Notes: generated by a model from the sequence alone, not told the origin. 46,152 bases of DNA from Ectocarpus siliculosus (GCA_000310025.1 FN648688.1:17805-63956); one strand, 5' to 3'. Shown: positions 1 to 11,275, numbered from the stretch's first letter. A program made the numbers and translations.

Positions 1-477
1 ATCCCCCCCCGGACCCCCCCCTCGAGCCAGAGCGCGTGGTCTGCTAAGTCATAATATATGTACTTAATTTAAAGAAAAATATATATATACCCCGTAGATG
101 TTTACAATGATCCGATTACTGAATCAACATACCGAAGACTATTTATTCCGGTACAATACTCCTTAGTTAGGTGAATTGAATACCTCCTTACTGTTGTTTA
201 CAGCAGTGCAAACTCTAATGACTGGCATTGAGTATTCCAACGAGTCCTCCATCGTGATTATTTCGGAGCTTGTTTTTTTGCTCTCGGTCGGGGGGGGTAG
301 TCTGTAACAAGGGAAACATTATCCAGATCGAAACGACCTTCTTACAAACTCGAGGAATATAATTTTTTCTCAGTGGAAAAAAGGGCCTTTTTTGTGGGTC
401 GCAATATGCTTCAGTTCATGGTGTTGGCTCGTGTCCCAACAAGACACCGAGCGCCCTGTTTTTGGGTCGCCAGCAGA
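1..477. other. No gene recognised; AT-rich start
   Basis: The first bases are C-tracts followed by AT-rich sequence. I see no coding frame with family character on either strand. Short reading frames here have no recognisable motif and are probably chance. Confidence 0.5.
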
Positions 478-885
478 GCGCATGTGTATATCCCACACGC
501 CAGTGGCTGCAGTTTGTGGATGTCGTCGGCCAAAGGCCTCTCTCTGGAATGAATGCGTTGTGGACTGATCACGCTCGGAGCAACCAGAAAACAAAAAGGG
601 AACGTCCAAAAAATGTCAACAACGCAATAAATACACTTAAAACTTCCGTTCACGCGTACAGGCCGTGTGCAGTCAAAACTGGACAATACGCTCTGCTTCT
701 GAGACGCGAGCGGCGCGTATGTGTATGATCACACGCCATTGATTGGCTGCAGTTTGTGGGTGTCATCGGCCGAAAGCCTCCCTCTGGCATGCGGTTTTGA
801 CTGGTAGCGGGTGACACACGGAGCAACACATGGTGGAACAAGAAAAAAGGCCAAATAGGCAACACCGCAACACACTTATTTCTAG
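478..885. repeat. Two-copy degenerate direct repeat
   Basis: The stretch from about 478 to 640 is repeated imperfectly from about 714 to 885. Shared blocks include a GCGCATGTGTAT-like start, CACACGCCA, GGCTGCAGTTTGTGG, CATCGGCC and the CCTCYCTCTGG block, in the same order in both copies. The period is about 236 bp. This is probably an old tandem duplication; no coding role is visible. Confidence 0.6.
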
Positions 886-2759
886 GCGGGTGTGGGAACC
901 GTCCTCCATTATCCCATTTTCCCTTTTTATGTTTACCTTTATTTTTGTGTTGTTTTATTTTGATCGGTTCCGAGGGCTGCTTTTTTTCTCGACCGGTCGG
1001 TGTGTGTGGTAGCTGTTCTTTTCTTTCTATCATTTTTTTTTTTTTTCTTAATGTGACACAATAAATCCATCTCTATCTACAGAAAAAAGTCTAAGATAGA
1101 TTAGCAATGAATCCATAGCGTCAGCGAAGGGCTATCTGTGTGTCTACGATTTCCCGAACAGCACACAGCGACATCTCCCCAATTGTTTTCTTTTTCCGAG
1201 TGCTTTGTACTCTGTTCTTGTTTTGTTTCCCCGCGGCTTCGTATGCTCCGGGTTTTGCGACCACGGGCTCCCCATTTTTGTGGACTATAGAGCTAATGTG
1301 AGAGAAACAATAACAAAAACAATTTGCTTCGGTTCACGGTTCACGTTTGCAGAGATGATGCAATGGAGAGGTACAGAACAAGTCATTTGTGAACGGCTTC
1401 ATGTACAAGATAAGACGTCTAGACACAACAAGTCCACGATGCTACGCATGTGGATGCTCACCACTCACTGCGTATGGTGTACGTGGATGCTCACCTTATT
1501 TGTACTTCCCACAGAGAGACAGAGATTCCAACTTGGACTCGAGATATGGGCGGGCAGAACAAGAAGAACGGCGAGTGAGTGGGTGGGTGGGGGCGAAATT
1601 GTATGTCGTCTGTCTGGTTCATGACGCACAGAAAAATCTTCCGCACCACCCGGCGAATGGATATAGTGCCCTTATCGCTACCTGGATGAACCCGGGATAC
1701 TAGGAGGCTGGGCAAGCAAGTGGCCATTGTATTTGCGTATTTGAGCAATATGCACCCGCCCGAAATGGTATCCGAGTCCAAGGGTCCGAATACCATGACA
1801 CTAGCAATTTGAAGTACGCAGGGGTGGGGGGCCAAGGTGAGCCGGGTGTTTTCGAGAAGTTGCCAACTTCCTGATGTATATGCGTGCATTCTAACACTAA
1901 AAAAAGCGGTCCGCCGTGTCGGCCTATGCTTTTCTTGAACGTTTTTCTCACTGCGGACCACACAGGCCAACGTCACAGCAGTCACTATTTACGCACCGTA
2001 CGACCAGTGAATATTGACTACACGGAACGGTCCGCTGTGACTCGGTCGACGGTACGCTGCCTTCTTCCTCTCTCAAAATACAGTGCACTGGAAAGTCCAT
2101 TGTTGTGTCTGTCGTGTCGAGCGAAAATTATTATTTTGCACCCATAGGGGGGGGTTTGAGATTTTTGTGTATCGCCCAAGGGCGCACAAAAACATTTTTT
2201 TCCGACACCTAACCCTACCCCCCCTCCCCCCTCCTCTACCCCCCCCAGAGGATGAGGAGGGTACGGTCCAAAGTACGCACAAGCTTATCTAAGGGTAATG
2301 CCCATTGGTACGGCATTAAAAAAATACTAACGTCCCCCATTGGGCGGTGGAGGACTTAGACCCAAAACTCTCCGGCGTGAGATCTAAAATGGATCGGACG
2401 GTGGAGAGGGGGGGGTGTTCGTTGCTTGAAGTGGATCAATAAAACATAGAGCTATCAAAGCAAAGCTTATTACTCACGTCGAGCAAGCCGAACGACCTGA
2501 CCAACCACGCAAAACTGCGGAGCTAGATGTGCGGCAAGCACAATGCATTTTGTGTTCGATGGGAGAGAGGCGAGTACAAAAAGCAGTAACGAATTTTTGG
2601 ACAAACTTTCGGCAGATAGGTCCACTCGGGAGCGTAAGTGGGGTAGCAACCCATGGTGGAGCGTACATGAGAAGCTGGACGTTGGTGTACGTACGCTCCA
2701 TCCCGGCGTGTGAGTACGATCTTAGGCTATGCAAGTCGTCCCTGAACTTATTGTGGTGA
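886..2759. other. Gene-poor stretch
   Basis: No recognisable protein. There is a T-tract at about 1031-1046 followed by an AATAAA at about 1061, and C-rich tracts around 2145-2245. A reading frame of 164 codons on the minus strand (1491-1985) has no family motif and biased composition, so I do not call it a gene. From about 2480 to 2760 the sequence may be 5' untranslated sequence of the LINE that follows, but the boundary is not defined. Confidence 0.4.
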
Positions 2760-2837
2760 AAATGACCTCCCAGGAGGAAAGTAGCTTGTTCCGCAGGACT
2801 TCGGAGATGATAAATTGGCTGGTCGGGGAACGTCTGG

Positions 2838-3074
2838 GTGTTTACTAAGAAGAGCGCCCGGCAAAAGACTGGGGTACTTGTGCCAGGAGGTGTGAATTTG
2901 GATCTAGACTACGAGCCCATGTTGGAGGCGCTATTTAGCGTCGGTGAGCCGGCAAAAGAACTGAAAGGAACCACAACCAACCCCCACCGGACACTCGAAT
3001 TGGGAAGGCCGAATATTCCGTATACCTTCCTGAAAAAACACGAAACACAAGTGGCCACGGTCCAGTTGCTGTAG
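2838..3074 (+). pseudogene. LINE 5' reading-frame fragment
   Basis: A 78-codon frame just upstream of the endonuclease frame, in a different frame and ending 5 bp before its first ATG. It shows no recognisable domain. Its position and similar codon style suggest it is the N-terminal region of the LINE protein, or a short ORF1, separated by a frameshift. A chance frame is possible. Confidence 0.35.
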
Positions 3075-3079
3075 AGATC

Positions 3080-3787
3080 ATGAAGATGGTGAAGAAGCCG
3101 GGAGGATGGAAGCAGAAACTGTGGAAGGGAGACAGGTTGGAGCTTCTGCTGTTTGGGATTCCAAGGGACATGACGAGGATAGAACTCAAGAACTGTTGTG
3201 ACAGGGAGGGACTGCACTGCCTAGCAAGGGGAGAAGTAGGCAGAGAGCATGAACATTTCCGGGTGAAATCGACCAAGGGAGACAGCCAAGAGTGTTTGGG
3301 GGTTGACATCAAAAAGCTGTCGAACTACGTAAGGAAGTTTGGATGGAGGGTTTGCGTCGCGAACATGATAGAAACAGAGAAGGTAAGGAGACAAGAGGCG
3401 AGGGCGATAGAGGCGACGAAGGGACCGGGCGGGGGAGGCGAGAAGGCAAATCAGAAGAACGCCGAGAAGAAGCGGAAGGCGAACGATAGAGTGCGCAAAA
3501 TCTCCAATACGGAAAAACGCAAGCTGAGAGTGGGGTCGTGGAACGTGTGCGGGTTCGCAAGGAGTGAGCGCAAGCGGTTGGAAATAGTGGACCAAGTAGA
3601 ACAAAGCGATCTAGATGAAGTGGGGATCCAAGAGACGTGGGAACTGAAAGATGAGGACGTGGTAAGCAAACTAGGGAAATACCGGTGGGTAGGTAAGGCA
3701 AGAAAGGGCTTAGACCCGAAGAAAAGGGGGGAGGGGGGAGTCGGATTCCTGGTCAAGGAACACTTGTTTGACGTGGTGGAAGGGTGA
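3080..3787 (+). pseudogene. LINE ORF, N-terminal half of APE-type endonuclease
   Basis: The frame begins with a basic region (residues about 1-145, many Lys/Arg), followed by the start of an EEP endonuclease domain: RVGSWNVCGF (about 150-160) with the conserved Asn, and VGIQETW (about 182-188) with the metal-binding Glu. In LINEs this enzyme nicks target DNA to prime reverse transcription. The frame stops at TGA 3785-3787, which lies just inside the inserted 11.7-kb element, so this is truncation by insertion and not a natural end. The rest of the domain resumes at 15514, after the second copy of the 10-bp target duplication, in the frame needed to continue the protein. Confidence 0.85.
3773..3782. 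repeat. Target site duplication, left copy
   Basis: GTGGTGGAAG here is repeated exactly at 15514-15523. The two copies bound the 11.7-kb insertion. Both copies encode the same stretch of the LINE endonuclease, so deleting the insertion and one copy restores the reading frame. This is direct sequence evidence for a transposition event. Confidence 0.85.
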
Positions 3788-3860
3788 TGTACATTATCCT
3801 TATTCGTGCCCATGGGTACCCATGGGTATACCCATGGGCACCCATTGGGGCGTGGGTACC
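3783..3860. repeat. Left terminal inverted repeat with palindromic subterminal repeats
   Basis: After the unique 5' part of the repeat (3783-3807), the sequence becomes CCCATGGG and GGGTACCC palindromes, overlapping and partly degenerate, up to the GTGGGTACC at about 3852-3860. The right end has the same arrangement. Dense palindromes directly inside a TIR are plausible transposase-binding sites, which is an inference. Confidence 0.75.
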
Positions 3861-5428
3861 TAGACTATGGGAACGACGTTGGAAATTGCAAAACTCCCTC
3901 TGTTAGATGTATGCATACGTACTCCTCGTTGTGGACACTTTGGGTTCGGCACCCGGCATTTTCTTCCTCTCGGAAGCCACTCTCTTTCTCGGGGGCACAC
4001 AGCGGGTAACGCGATGCAACACTGCGCATGGCTGGTACTCGTAAGCCATTCACCTGCGGCGCCTGTCCTTACCGTTCAACCTCGCGTAAACTGGATGCAT
4101 ACGCGCGCTTTGCTTACCACCCATGACAAAGAAAGGCGATGATCCATCACCTAGCAACATATGAAGGCATAGTCTGACTGACGGAGGAAATGCGTATATA
4201 CGAAGTGTAAAGATCCCAGAGCACGTATTTCAAGCGGAAGGTCATCAGCTACCAAGGGCAGGTAGCCGGAAACGCTACTCTAGTCAGATGGCATTATGGT
4301 CGGGGTCGCGTCCCCCCCAGCGAAAGGGTATCGGGGGCGCGTGAGGGTTAGCGCCAGTGAGTTGCCGCCCCGGTCGCAGTTTACAGCCTTGGTGTACGTA
4401 CCAACAGCGAATAACTCGACTCTTCGCTTTTGTTCATGGCCACAACTTGTACATCATGCTGATTCCATTGCTGCTGCCGCCCCAAGCGTCACCGCAGAGT
4501 CCATGGACCGCACCGTTGGCCTTTTAGACTTTGCGGCGGGCACGGTGATACGCTGCGCAGCAGTTCAACTAGGCTGAGCGTGTGCACCCAACTTTGGTAA
4601 TAACGTAGATCATGTGTGTGATTGCTCGGGGTTGTGTCGCAGTGTACGGCGAATGGAATAAGTGTGGTGTGTTCTTTGGATAAAACGAGCAAAAAATAAG
4701 GTAATGCTCGTGGTAGAAAATATTTATGCGTGAGGGGCCTTGTCAACGGAGGGTTCTATGCGCCACATCTTCCCAAAGATTGCTTTTGTTGTCCTGGACA
4801 CTCTTGTCGTCGTCCTCGTGCAAGAAGAGGTGGGAGTCCGCTGGCACAACCTCTCACGGAGGTTGGCAACCACGAACAGTGTACGTACATGGAATGACGT
4901 GTCGCAACACCTCGTGCGTGAAGCTGTGGGTCAAGTTTTCCTCGTGACCGGCTACAAGGCTGAACCACGTGCTTTGGTACTTACAAGGGACATCGAAATC
5001 TAAATTACTTGTAATACGTGCTGTTCGTTGCCGTACGCAGGAGCTGCCGACAAGGATTGGATTTCTTGTCCACACACACCTCCTGTGTAGCCTTGGATGG
5101 TTGTAGTTGTACGGAAAAAGGATACTGAAAGTGTACATTTTATTACTCTGCGTACAATGAAAAGTGTCGTATACGTCTCATGACGAAAATGAGAGTACTG
5201 TCGCCATACCAAGTTGAACGCCACCAATAGAAACCTGGGAAGGCCGTACAAAAATGGTCGTGTACGTACGCGGTTGTCGTCACCTTGAAGCCTCTCACCG
5301 AAAACACACCCGCGGACGCTCTTGCCGATACACGGTATACGAGAACATGGCAACAGGTTACGACCACTGAAAATTAAGCAGGCAGCCGCAAGGATGTTAC
5401 TTCCATTGTGGCAGAGAATAACCTTGGA
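3861..5428. other. Transposon interior, no gene recognised
   Basis: Several short open frames occur, for example 4296-4577 (+, 93 codons) and 4740-5003 (+, 87 codons). None has a family motif I can name. They could be host sequence captured by the transposon, or chance. There is no TATA-like or other regulatory signal I would defend. Confidence 0.4.
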
Positions 5429-5571
5429 GGACCCGGTGAGGGTAGTAAGTCGTGCCATACTTCGATTGAAAACACTAAACAACTGCGAGAGAGAAAAACC
5501 CATGAGGACCCGATGATGGTAATAAGTCGTTCCATACACTTCGATTGAAAACGCCAAACAACTGCGAGAAA
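5429..5571. repeat. 77-bp tandem duplication, two copies
   Basis: GGACCCGGTGAGGGTAGTAA... at 5429 recurs as GGACCCGATGATGGTAATAA... at 5506, with a shared CTTCGATTGAAAAC and CAACTGCGAGA in each. On the minus strand the copies read phrases such as VFNRSMARL, faintly like the FNIP repeats found just downstream on that strand. The 77-bp period is not a multiple of 3, so if it was FNIP-coding it is out of frame now. Confidence 0.6.
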
Positions 5572-5797
5572 CAAACGTGGCACAACACGAACGACTGAAG
5601 TCCCACAAAGAAAACCAGGGAATACCCCGCGTCGGAACATGCACGGGGCGCCATTCGTAAACCTCTTCACCCCACCGTGCCAGAGCGAGCTCGAATGCCC
5701 TGGTCTACAAAACCACGATCGTTCATCACGAAGTATGGAGCTGGTCACCACCAGGCATTTCCCCGCATATTACTGCGCGCTTCAAGTGTTTATCCTT

Positions 5798-6796
5798 TCA
5801 ACGAGTCACAGATGCATCTCTAAACTGAACCCTCTTCAGCGACCTTGGCCACATGTAACCACACGTAAAACCGTCACCTGTAGACATCCCGTCAAACCTC
5901 AGTTCGACTATAGCTCTCGGCCAACGTACGCCTGACAGTGGTTGTTGGAAGCGTTTGCCAAACGACAACTCCTTCAGGGTAGGAGCCCAACATGACTCGA
6001 GAGTGATTGAATGATCCCCCAAAGGCAAGCGACTCCAATCCAGGCGGCCACTGCAAGGTGTAAACCTTCGTGTTGAACTTACCCTCAAGCACCAACGTCT
6101 TTAGGCTCGTAGGCCAGGTGGTGTCGCTTACACGCCACCCGCAGCCTGACCCAAACTCGAAAGCTTCTAGCGTGGACGGCCACTTAGCGCGTTCGACGGA
6201 AACCATGTCGTCGAAATCATCCGGGAACACAACCTATGCAAGTTCCTGGGCCAATGAACGGCATCAACCTCCTGGTTAAATTTTAAGGGAAACGACACCT
6301 CCTACAGCCCGTCAGGCAACTGCATGCCTTGTATTGGGCTGTTGAAACTCCCCCCCAACCGTAGGACCTTGGGCGTGGCAGGGAGTACCACAGGAGGCCT
6401 CAGCCCCCCGTTCCACGCACCCCCCAAGGTGAGATACTGCAGCGAATCAGGCCAGATAACGCCTAGCAGGTTCTGCTGGAACGCATCACCGGCCGTCAGA
6501 GCGATCAATGCATCCGGCCAACGATAGCCGGTCAATGGCTGGTCAAAGCACGTACCAAACGCCAAACGTTGCAAGCTACTGGGCCACCGGACTGCGGCGA
6601 TTGGCTGGTTGAAGCATCCTCCTAGACGAATGTCCTCGATGGAATCTACGAAAGTCACACCTTCGATGGACCTGTTGAATGTGCTTTCTAGCGAAAGTTG
6701 CTTCAAATTAGGAGGCATACTGATACTTTCGAGTGGCTGGTTGAAGCGGCTCTCGTAGCCGGATCCTGTTATATTCTTATCCCTTACCCAGATCAT
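5798..6796 (-). pseudogene. Broken FNIP-repeat protein gene
   Basis: On the minus strand about 14 repeats of roughly 22 residues follow one another, with the FNIP pattern FNxxIxxxxWPxSLxxLxFG: for example FNQPIAAVRWPSSLQRLAFG and FNTKVYTLQWPPGLESLAFG. FNIP repeats are leucine-rich-repeat-like solenoids known from Dictyostelium, some algae and giant viruses, and are thought to mediate protein binding. The frame 6796-6302 ends with TAG after LPDGL, but the repeat continues in the same frame (EVSFPLKFNQEVDAVHW), so this is a nonsense mutation. A one-base shift near 6235 moves to the frame of 6230-5892, and another near 6020-6060 moves to that of 6088-5798. No F-box or other N-terminal domain is visible upstream. 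It lies inside the 11.7-kb transposon, so it is probably captured cargo that has decayed. Confidence 0.85.
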
Positions 6797-6945
6797 TCGA
6801 TGTAAGTATTGGATTTGGTTGGGTGAGGCCTCCTGCGCCGGTCTGTGGTCCCGCCCATTACTTTCTTCTTAATTATCCGATCTGTCACATCTTAGTTCTT
6901 GACCACTCACGCCTCTAAGCTAGGTCTCGCCCACCCAAACTTTCT

Positions 6946-8160
6946 TTATTTTTCGCGGCGAGCACACGCAGAGAAATTGCATGTGAAGTCAGCCGACAAC
7001 GGCAACGCGTTTGAGTCTGCGTACAGCTCGCTACGGGTCCTCTTGGAACCCGGTTCCCCCACACTAGTAGTGGCGCCAACATATCGCTTCGCTACACTCT
7101 CCGTGCGCCACCCGGCAATTTTCATGATATCGACCATCGCCGTTCCGTCAAGCGACTGCGCTACAGAACCTCCGACGCGGAACGAGTGCATAGTGTAGCG
7201 GTGCGGCAGTCCCGCCGCTCGGAAATGCCCTTGTAGGGCAGCCGTCATCTGAACCGCCGTAAGCGGAGCGCAGCCCCGAGTTCCATCCAGCAGAACGATA
7301 GGAAACAGATGCCCTTGGGACAAATCCCAGCCAATACGCTCCGCCGCACTGATGTAGGCCGTAAAATTGCTCACCGCACAAATAGACGGGCAAGCGACGT
7401 CCGGACGCACGACCACGGCATCAACAGAGTCCCGGAGGGTCTTGCCAAACTGGAAGTTGAAAATCAGAAGACCCTGCCCCGCGGGCAACCGCAGAACTTG
7501 CGATCCCATAGTGAAGGAGAGATCATGGCCTCGCCGCATGGAGGCGAACGCCAGCGAAAACAAAGCGACGTCCCTGGTGAGCTCAATACGTTCCGCCAAA
7601 GAGGACGCAGTCTGCGCGCGAGAGCGCATGTCCCTCAACAGATCGATGAGGACGTGCGGTAACATAGCCTCTGCCTGGTTGACAGCGACACCCACACGTT
7701 TTTTTTCCTCCCCCGTGAAGACGAGGTAGGAGTCGACGAGAGGACTACAACAGGGGTTGCCCGAGCGCGTGGCAGGGTCCCAGCTGCTGTCTTTTCCCAA
7801 CTGTTCTTGCATCGCCATCTTCAGCTTGGACACGATCCCTTTCTGCATGGACGCGGCGGCATACCGCTTAGCACATGGCGTGTTTGGAAGACAATCGCGG
7901 CCGTGAGTTGTGCCGACACCAGGGCATGCCCTGTCGTGCACCCGCTTGGTACCACTACCTTGTGTTTCCAAGAAGCAGAGATAGTCAAACACGTCTCGGT
8001 CCGACGCCTGCTTCCAACCCCGACGTTGTTCAGTCGCCGAAAGTATGAAAGCGTCGAACCCGTCCGCTACGGCGCACTTGCACTGTTGAGGACGACGGTT
8101 AGACGCGGCCGAGAGGACCTGATCACCACGAGCGCGCAGCGCGTCGAAATCGATCGACAC
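6946..8160 (-). CDS. Tyrosine recombinase (Crypton-like), C-terminal catalytic part
   Basis: 404 codons with the catalytic set of a tyrosine recombinase (phage-integrase fold): Arg209 in SMRRGHDLS, a candidate Lys240 in FGKT, His325-x-x-Arg328 in MHSFRVGG, Trp351 in GWRTES and the nucleophile Tyr360 in KRYVG. Such enzymes cut and rejoin DNA through a 3'-phosphotyrosine link and in eukaryotes mobilise Cryptons and DIRS/Ngaro elements. No reverse transcriptase lies next to it, which fits a Crypton. The frame overlaps the N-terminal frame 8828-8067 and probably belongs to the same protein, joined by a one-base frameshift or a short intron near 8150. The gene is inside the 11.7-kb TIR transposon and divergent from its KDZ-type transposase. 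It could be a Crypton nested in the transposon or cargo. No split direct repeats like those at 33-41 kb surround it. Confidence 0.8.
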   Translation of the reverse strand: MSIDFDALRARGDQVLSAASNRRPQQCKCAVADGFDAFILSATEQRRGWKQASDRDVFDYLCFLETQGSGTKRVHDRACPGVGTTHGRDCLPNTPCAKRYAAASMQKGIVSKLKMAMQEQLGKDSSWDPATRSGNPCCSPLVDSYLVFTGEEKKRVGVAVNQAEAMLPHVLIDLLRDMRSRAQTASSLAERIELTRDVALFSLAFASMRRGHDLSFTMGSQVLRLPAGQGLLIFNFQFGKTLRDSVDAVVVRPDVACPSICAVSNFTAYISAAERIGWDLSQGHLFPIVLLDGTRGCAPLTAVQMTAALQGHFRAAGLPHRYTMHSFRVGGSVAQSLDGTAMVDIMKIAGWRTESVAKRYVGATTSVGEPGSKRTRSELYADSNALPLSADFTCNFSACARREK

Positions 8161-8828
8161 CCGAGCCGCTTGAGGGTCACGCGGTACCGGACGCCCGCGG
8201 GCAGGCTGAACACCGCAGGATCAACAATAGTTGTAATGTCCCACGTTTTCCGTCTGGCACGACGAACACAGCCTTCTGACTGCAGGAGGCGGCCATGGCG
8301 GAGCGCGAGTTCCACAGTGTACTCGGCCAGGAGCTTCTTCGCCTCGGCCTGGCGATAGGCAACTGACTTGTCGCCCGCCCGCGAAGTGGCCACCTTCCTG
8401 GCGCGCGCCAAAACTGCCGTGTAGGTCTCCACCCCGGGAAGGGGCGGCAGCCGAGTGGCCACCTCACCCAAACGGAGGACCAGCTCCTCCACAGTGCCCT
8501 GATCGCAACCGAGCCGGTTGCGGTCGAACACCCGCCCAAGGTCTAGCGTTGCCCCTGCTCCCGGCACCAGCGCCGTGTAGCACGGCAGAGCGTAGGCGGC
8601 CGTGGTCGCGTCCACAAACGCGGCCGTCTGGCGGTCGGGCCGGGGAGGCAGCCCAGGTGGAGGCAGGGAAAGCGGTCCCATCGGCGCGCTGGCAGCCGCT
8701 GGGGCCGCGGCAGCCGCCGCCGGGGCAGAAGCCTCTGAGGAAGCAGGCGCAGCCGCTGAGGAAGCCGTTGTAGAAGAAGCAGCCGCCGAAGTCGCCGCCG
8801 TGGAGCGCCGCGTGTTGCGAGGCGGCAT
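8067..8828 (-). CDS. N-terminal part of the tyrosine recombinase gene
   Basis: The ATG at 8826-8828 starts a frame with a low-complexity Ala/Ser/Pro N-terminus (residues 1-60). A more ordinary helical region follows (about 65-215, including EELVLRLGEVATRLPPL and KLLAEYTVELALRHGRLL). In residues 215-232 it runs up to the point where the catalytic frame takes over. The overlap region reads RVTLKRLG in this frame and SIDFDALRARGDQ in the other, which looks like one continuous protein broken by a small indel. The role of the N-terminal region is unknown; in related recombinases it would be the core-binding or DNA-binding part. Confidence 0.55.
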   Translation of the reverse strand: MPPRNTRRSTAATSAAASSTTASSAAAPASSEASAPAAAAAAPAAASAPMGPLSLPPPGLPPRPDRQTAAFVDATTAAYALPCYTALVPGAGATLDLGRVFDRNRLGCDQGTVEELVLRLGEVATRLPPLPGVETYTAVLARARKVATSRAGDKSVAYRQAEAKKLLAEYTVELALRHGRLLQSEGCVRRARRKTWDITTIVDPAVFSLPAGVRYRVTLKRLGCRSISTRCALVVIRSSRPRLTVVLNSASAP

Positions 8829-9901
8829 GTTACGACTCTCAAATACATCCCTTCTCCTCGATAGCTCCGGCGTATTTCGGGAGAGAAAAGGGGGACTAAA
8901 CTAGGTGGGGTCATTTTCCAACATCCTTTCTGGAATATCTGACTCTTCCCGATTTCGTTCCGAAATCTAGATTCGTCTCAAATCCGAGATTACGAACGAC
9001 ATCACCTCAACGGTGGCCGGCCACACCACTCCGTCCATGGGCGAGTCGAATAAATCCTTGGCCCGAAATACACGCAAGTGACTCGGCGGCAACATGCGAA
9101 CATGTGATTTGCCCGCTAGCGGACCATAAGTCCGCGGAAATCGACATCATCCTGACGCCGTGCATGTTGTCGTGGAACTTGTTAAAAGAAGGGGCGGACG
9201 TACATGCCGACCAAGTACTCGCAACCGCAGTCGATGGCTTCAGCTTGGTTAGCCACTCTACCGATTCTCTGTCGTATGTCGGCCCCTGGTATTTCGTCGC
9301 CTAGGGTACTCCTGAGGAGAGGATCCAGCATCCCTCTGTGGGTTACTGTGGCACACATCGCTGCTACGTTGCATATCTGACAGGGGGGGCTTCAACTCCT
9401 ACGCTGAACTGTACTCCAACACGGCCGCCGCGGACGTCGGCGGCGGCCGGGAGTTGCGCCTCCTGGGTTCAGAGCTCCTGCAGTGCTGGGAGATATACGC
9501 CGTGCTTAAGGCCGCAAATGATGTCGGTAAGAAAGTTGCGTTGTCCCCTTACTGCACCATGTTGTATTCTATTGTGACAACACAGCAGACCTCTCCCCGC
9601 ATTGGAATACATTTTCCATCGAAGGCGAACAAAATTTAGCACCCAATCCCCATTCCGACCGCGTACAGGTTAACAGTAACTTCTCGTAGGAAGGATAAGG
9701 GAGCGCCGAGCAGGGGACATGCGTGCGAGCCTTTCATTTGGCAGTAGTCAATCGTTTGTTTCTTCTTGTCTTTCCTCTGTCATTACGCAAGGGGTGGGAC
9801 ACCTACCGGGGGTGGGAGATGTTTGACAAGCCTTAGCGGTTACACGAACGACCGCGCCTCCTCTACAGCACGGAGGGTTATTCACACAGAACCGACAACC
9901 G
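8829..9901 (+). other. Intergenic stretch with possible upstream transposase exons
   Basis: This separates the recombinase gene (- strand) from the recognisable transposase pieces (+ strand), so it probably contains both promoters. Two + strand frames, 9104-9304 and 9454-9639 (with LLGSELLQCWEIYAVLKAAND), have an exon-like look and could be the N-terminal exons of the KDZ-type transposase. I have no motif to prove it. Confidence 0.3.
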
Positions 9902-10261
9902 ATGGCGAGTCGCCTTCAGCTATCGTTCTGGCAGCTGACTCAAGTTCTTAGTCTTGCTTGCCGTTACTCAAACTTTCTCCGTTATGATTGCGTGCAAGGT
10001 CCACACAAGTGGTACGCATTGCCGGCCCAGGCACTCAAGCCAAGGGATCCCAAGGCTGTCGATGTGTTTGATGAGAGAGGTGAGCAGTCAGGATGCAATA
10101 GTTGGGCGGGGCTACGTCGTGTCGAGGAGGAGCTCAACTACAGGTACTGGAGGGACTCCCCGTGGGTAGATCACGCTTGTGATCAGTGCCGGAAATACAC
10201 TCCCATAGAGGGACAGGACTTCTGGACGCAGGCGGCCGCGATAGACGGCATACGTCCACGC
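9902..10261 (+). pseudogene. KDZ-like transposase, segment with first Asp region
   Basis: The frame contains HACDQC followed about 20 residues later by AAAIDGI. In KDZ transposases a H-C-D-x-C cluster precedes a V-x-D-G-(I/V) strand that carries the first acidic residue of the RNase H-fold core. The candidate Asp codon is 10244-10246. The usual continuation after DG is lost after about 10250, either at an intron or by decay. The sequence upstream of about 9960 in this frame is less convincing. Confidence 0.6.
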
Positions 10262-11275
10262 GATACTTCAAGGTCTGCAAGTGTTTTTTTTCGGCGGAGA
10301 ATGCCTTACTCTTGGCTCGTTTTATTCTGGTGTCGCAAAACAGTCTCATACTTCGTCGCCGCTATCCATACCTTCCGCTCGTCGGTTTGGGTTTGTCCGC
10401 TCCAAACACTGCCAAGGACGTTGCACAGCGGCGGGTAGATGGTATTATTCTTAAATGATGCGTATTGCCGGGACTTTGTTAGGCGCATTTCGATGTTATC
10501 GCCGTTAGTTGGCGCTGCCGTGTGTTTCGCATGGACCTGCCTTTCGAGGCGCCGTGGGTGGGGGCGCTAAGTGTTACTTGAACGTCCCCGTACACACACT
10601 CCTTTGTTGTCGCATGGTTCCCGGAATTTTTTTGTTTGCCCAGCTCACGCACAGACCAACCATCAACGTCGTTTGTAACGCCTGTTGATCCCACAAAATA
10701 TAACTCGACACCACCCTCTCCTTCAAACGTCCCGCGCCTTCACAAGCCCGTGCTCTTTCAAGTGTGACCGTGACATTAAAGGGCTTCACTCCACGCAGAC
10801 GTACGTTGCAACTTAGTGTCGAGCGAAGACACGGTTGAGCACGATTCCCTAGTAGCTAACCCTCGTCCGAAGCCCTGTCCCAAGCCCTTGCCGCTAGGCT
10901 GCACGTATTCGTGCATCATCACCACAACCAACGTTCAATACGTGTCGCTAAAGCTACCTGAATGGTAGCGTCATGCCCAAGTTCATCACGCTTGCTGAGA
11001 GACGCGTTAATCGACGTATCGGTATGGGGAAAAACGATGGCAGCTGCGCCGTCGATTAGCTTTCTGGGATAGTAAGGCGTGCCGCTTGTACAACGCTAGA
11101 TCGATGGCTGAGGTTTTCGTGACACAGAGGCTCACCAACAGCATGCATAACGTAACCAGCTACGTCTTTCATACACTGCGAGACCAGTCAAACGGCAACC
11201 AACACAAACTGCGTATCGTAGGAAGGCAACAATAATCAAGATACGCCGAGGTCTTTTCGTGATCTTTTGTGATCT

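Noticed and set aside
2205-2222. Telomere-like CCTAACCCTA
   Set aside because: A single interrupted occurrence within a C-rich tract; no tandem telomere array.
3221-3813. Ser/Pro/Leu-rich minus-strand frames opposite the LINE endonuclease
   Set aside because: Antisense shadows of a lysine- and glycine-rich coding region with recognised EEP motifs on the + strand.
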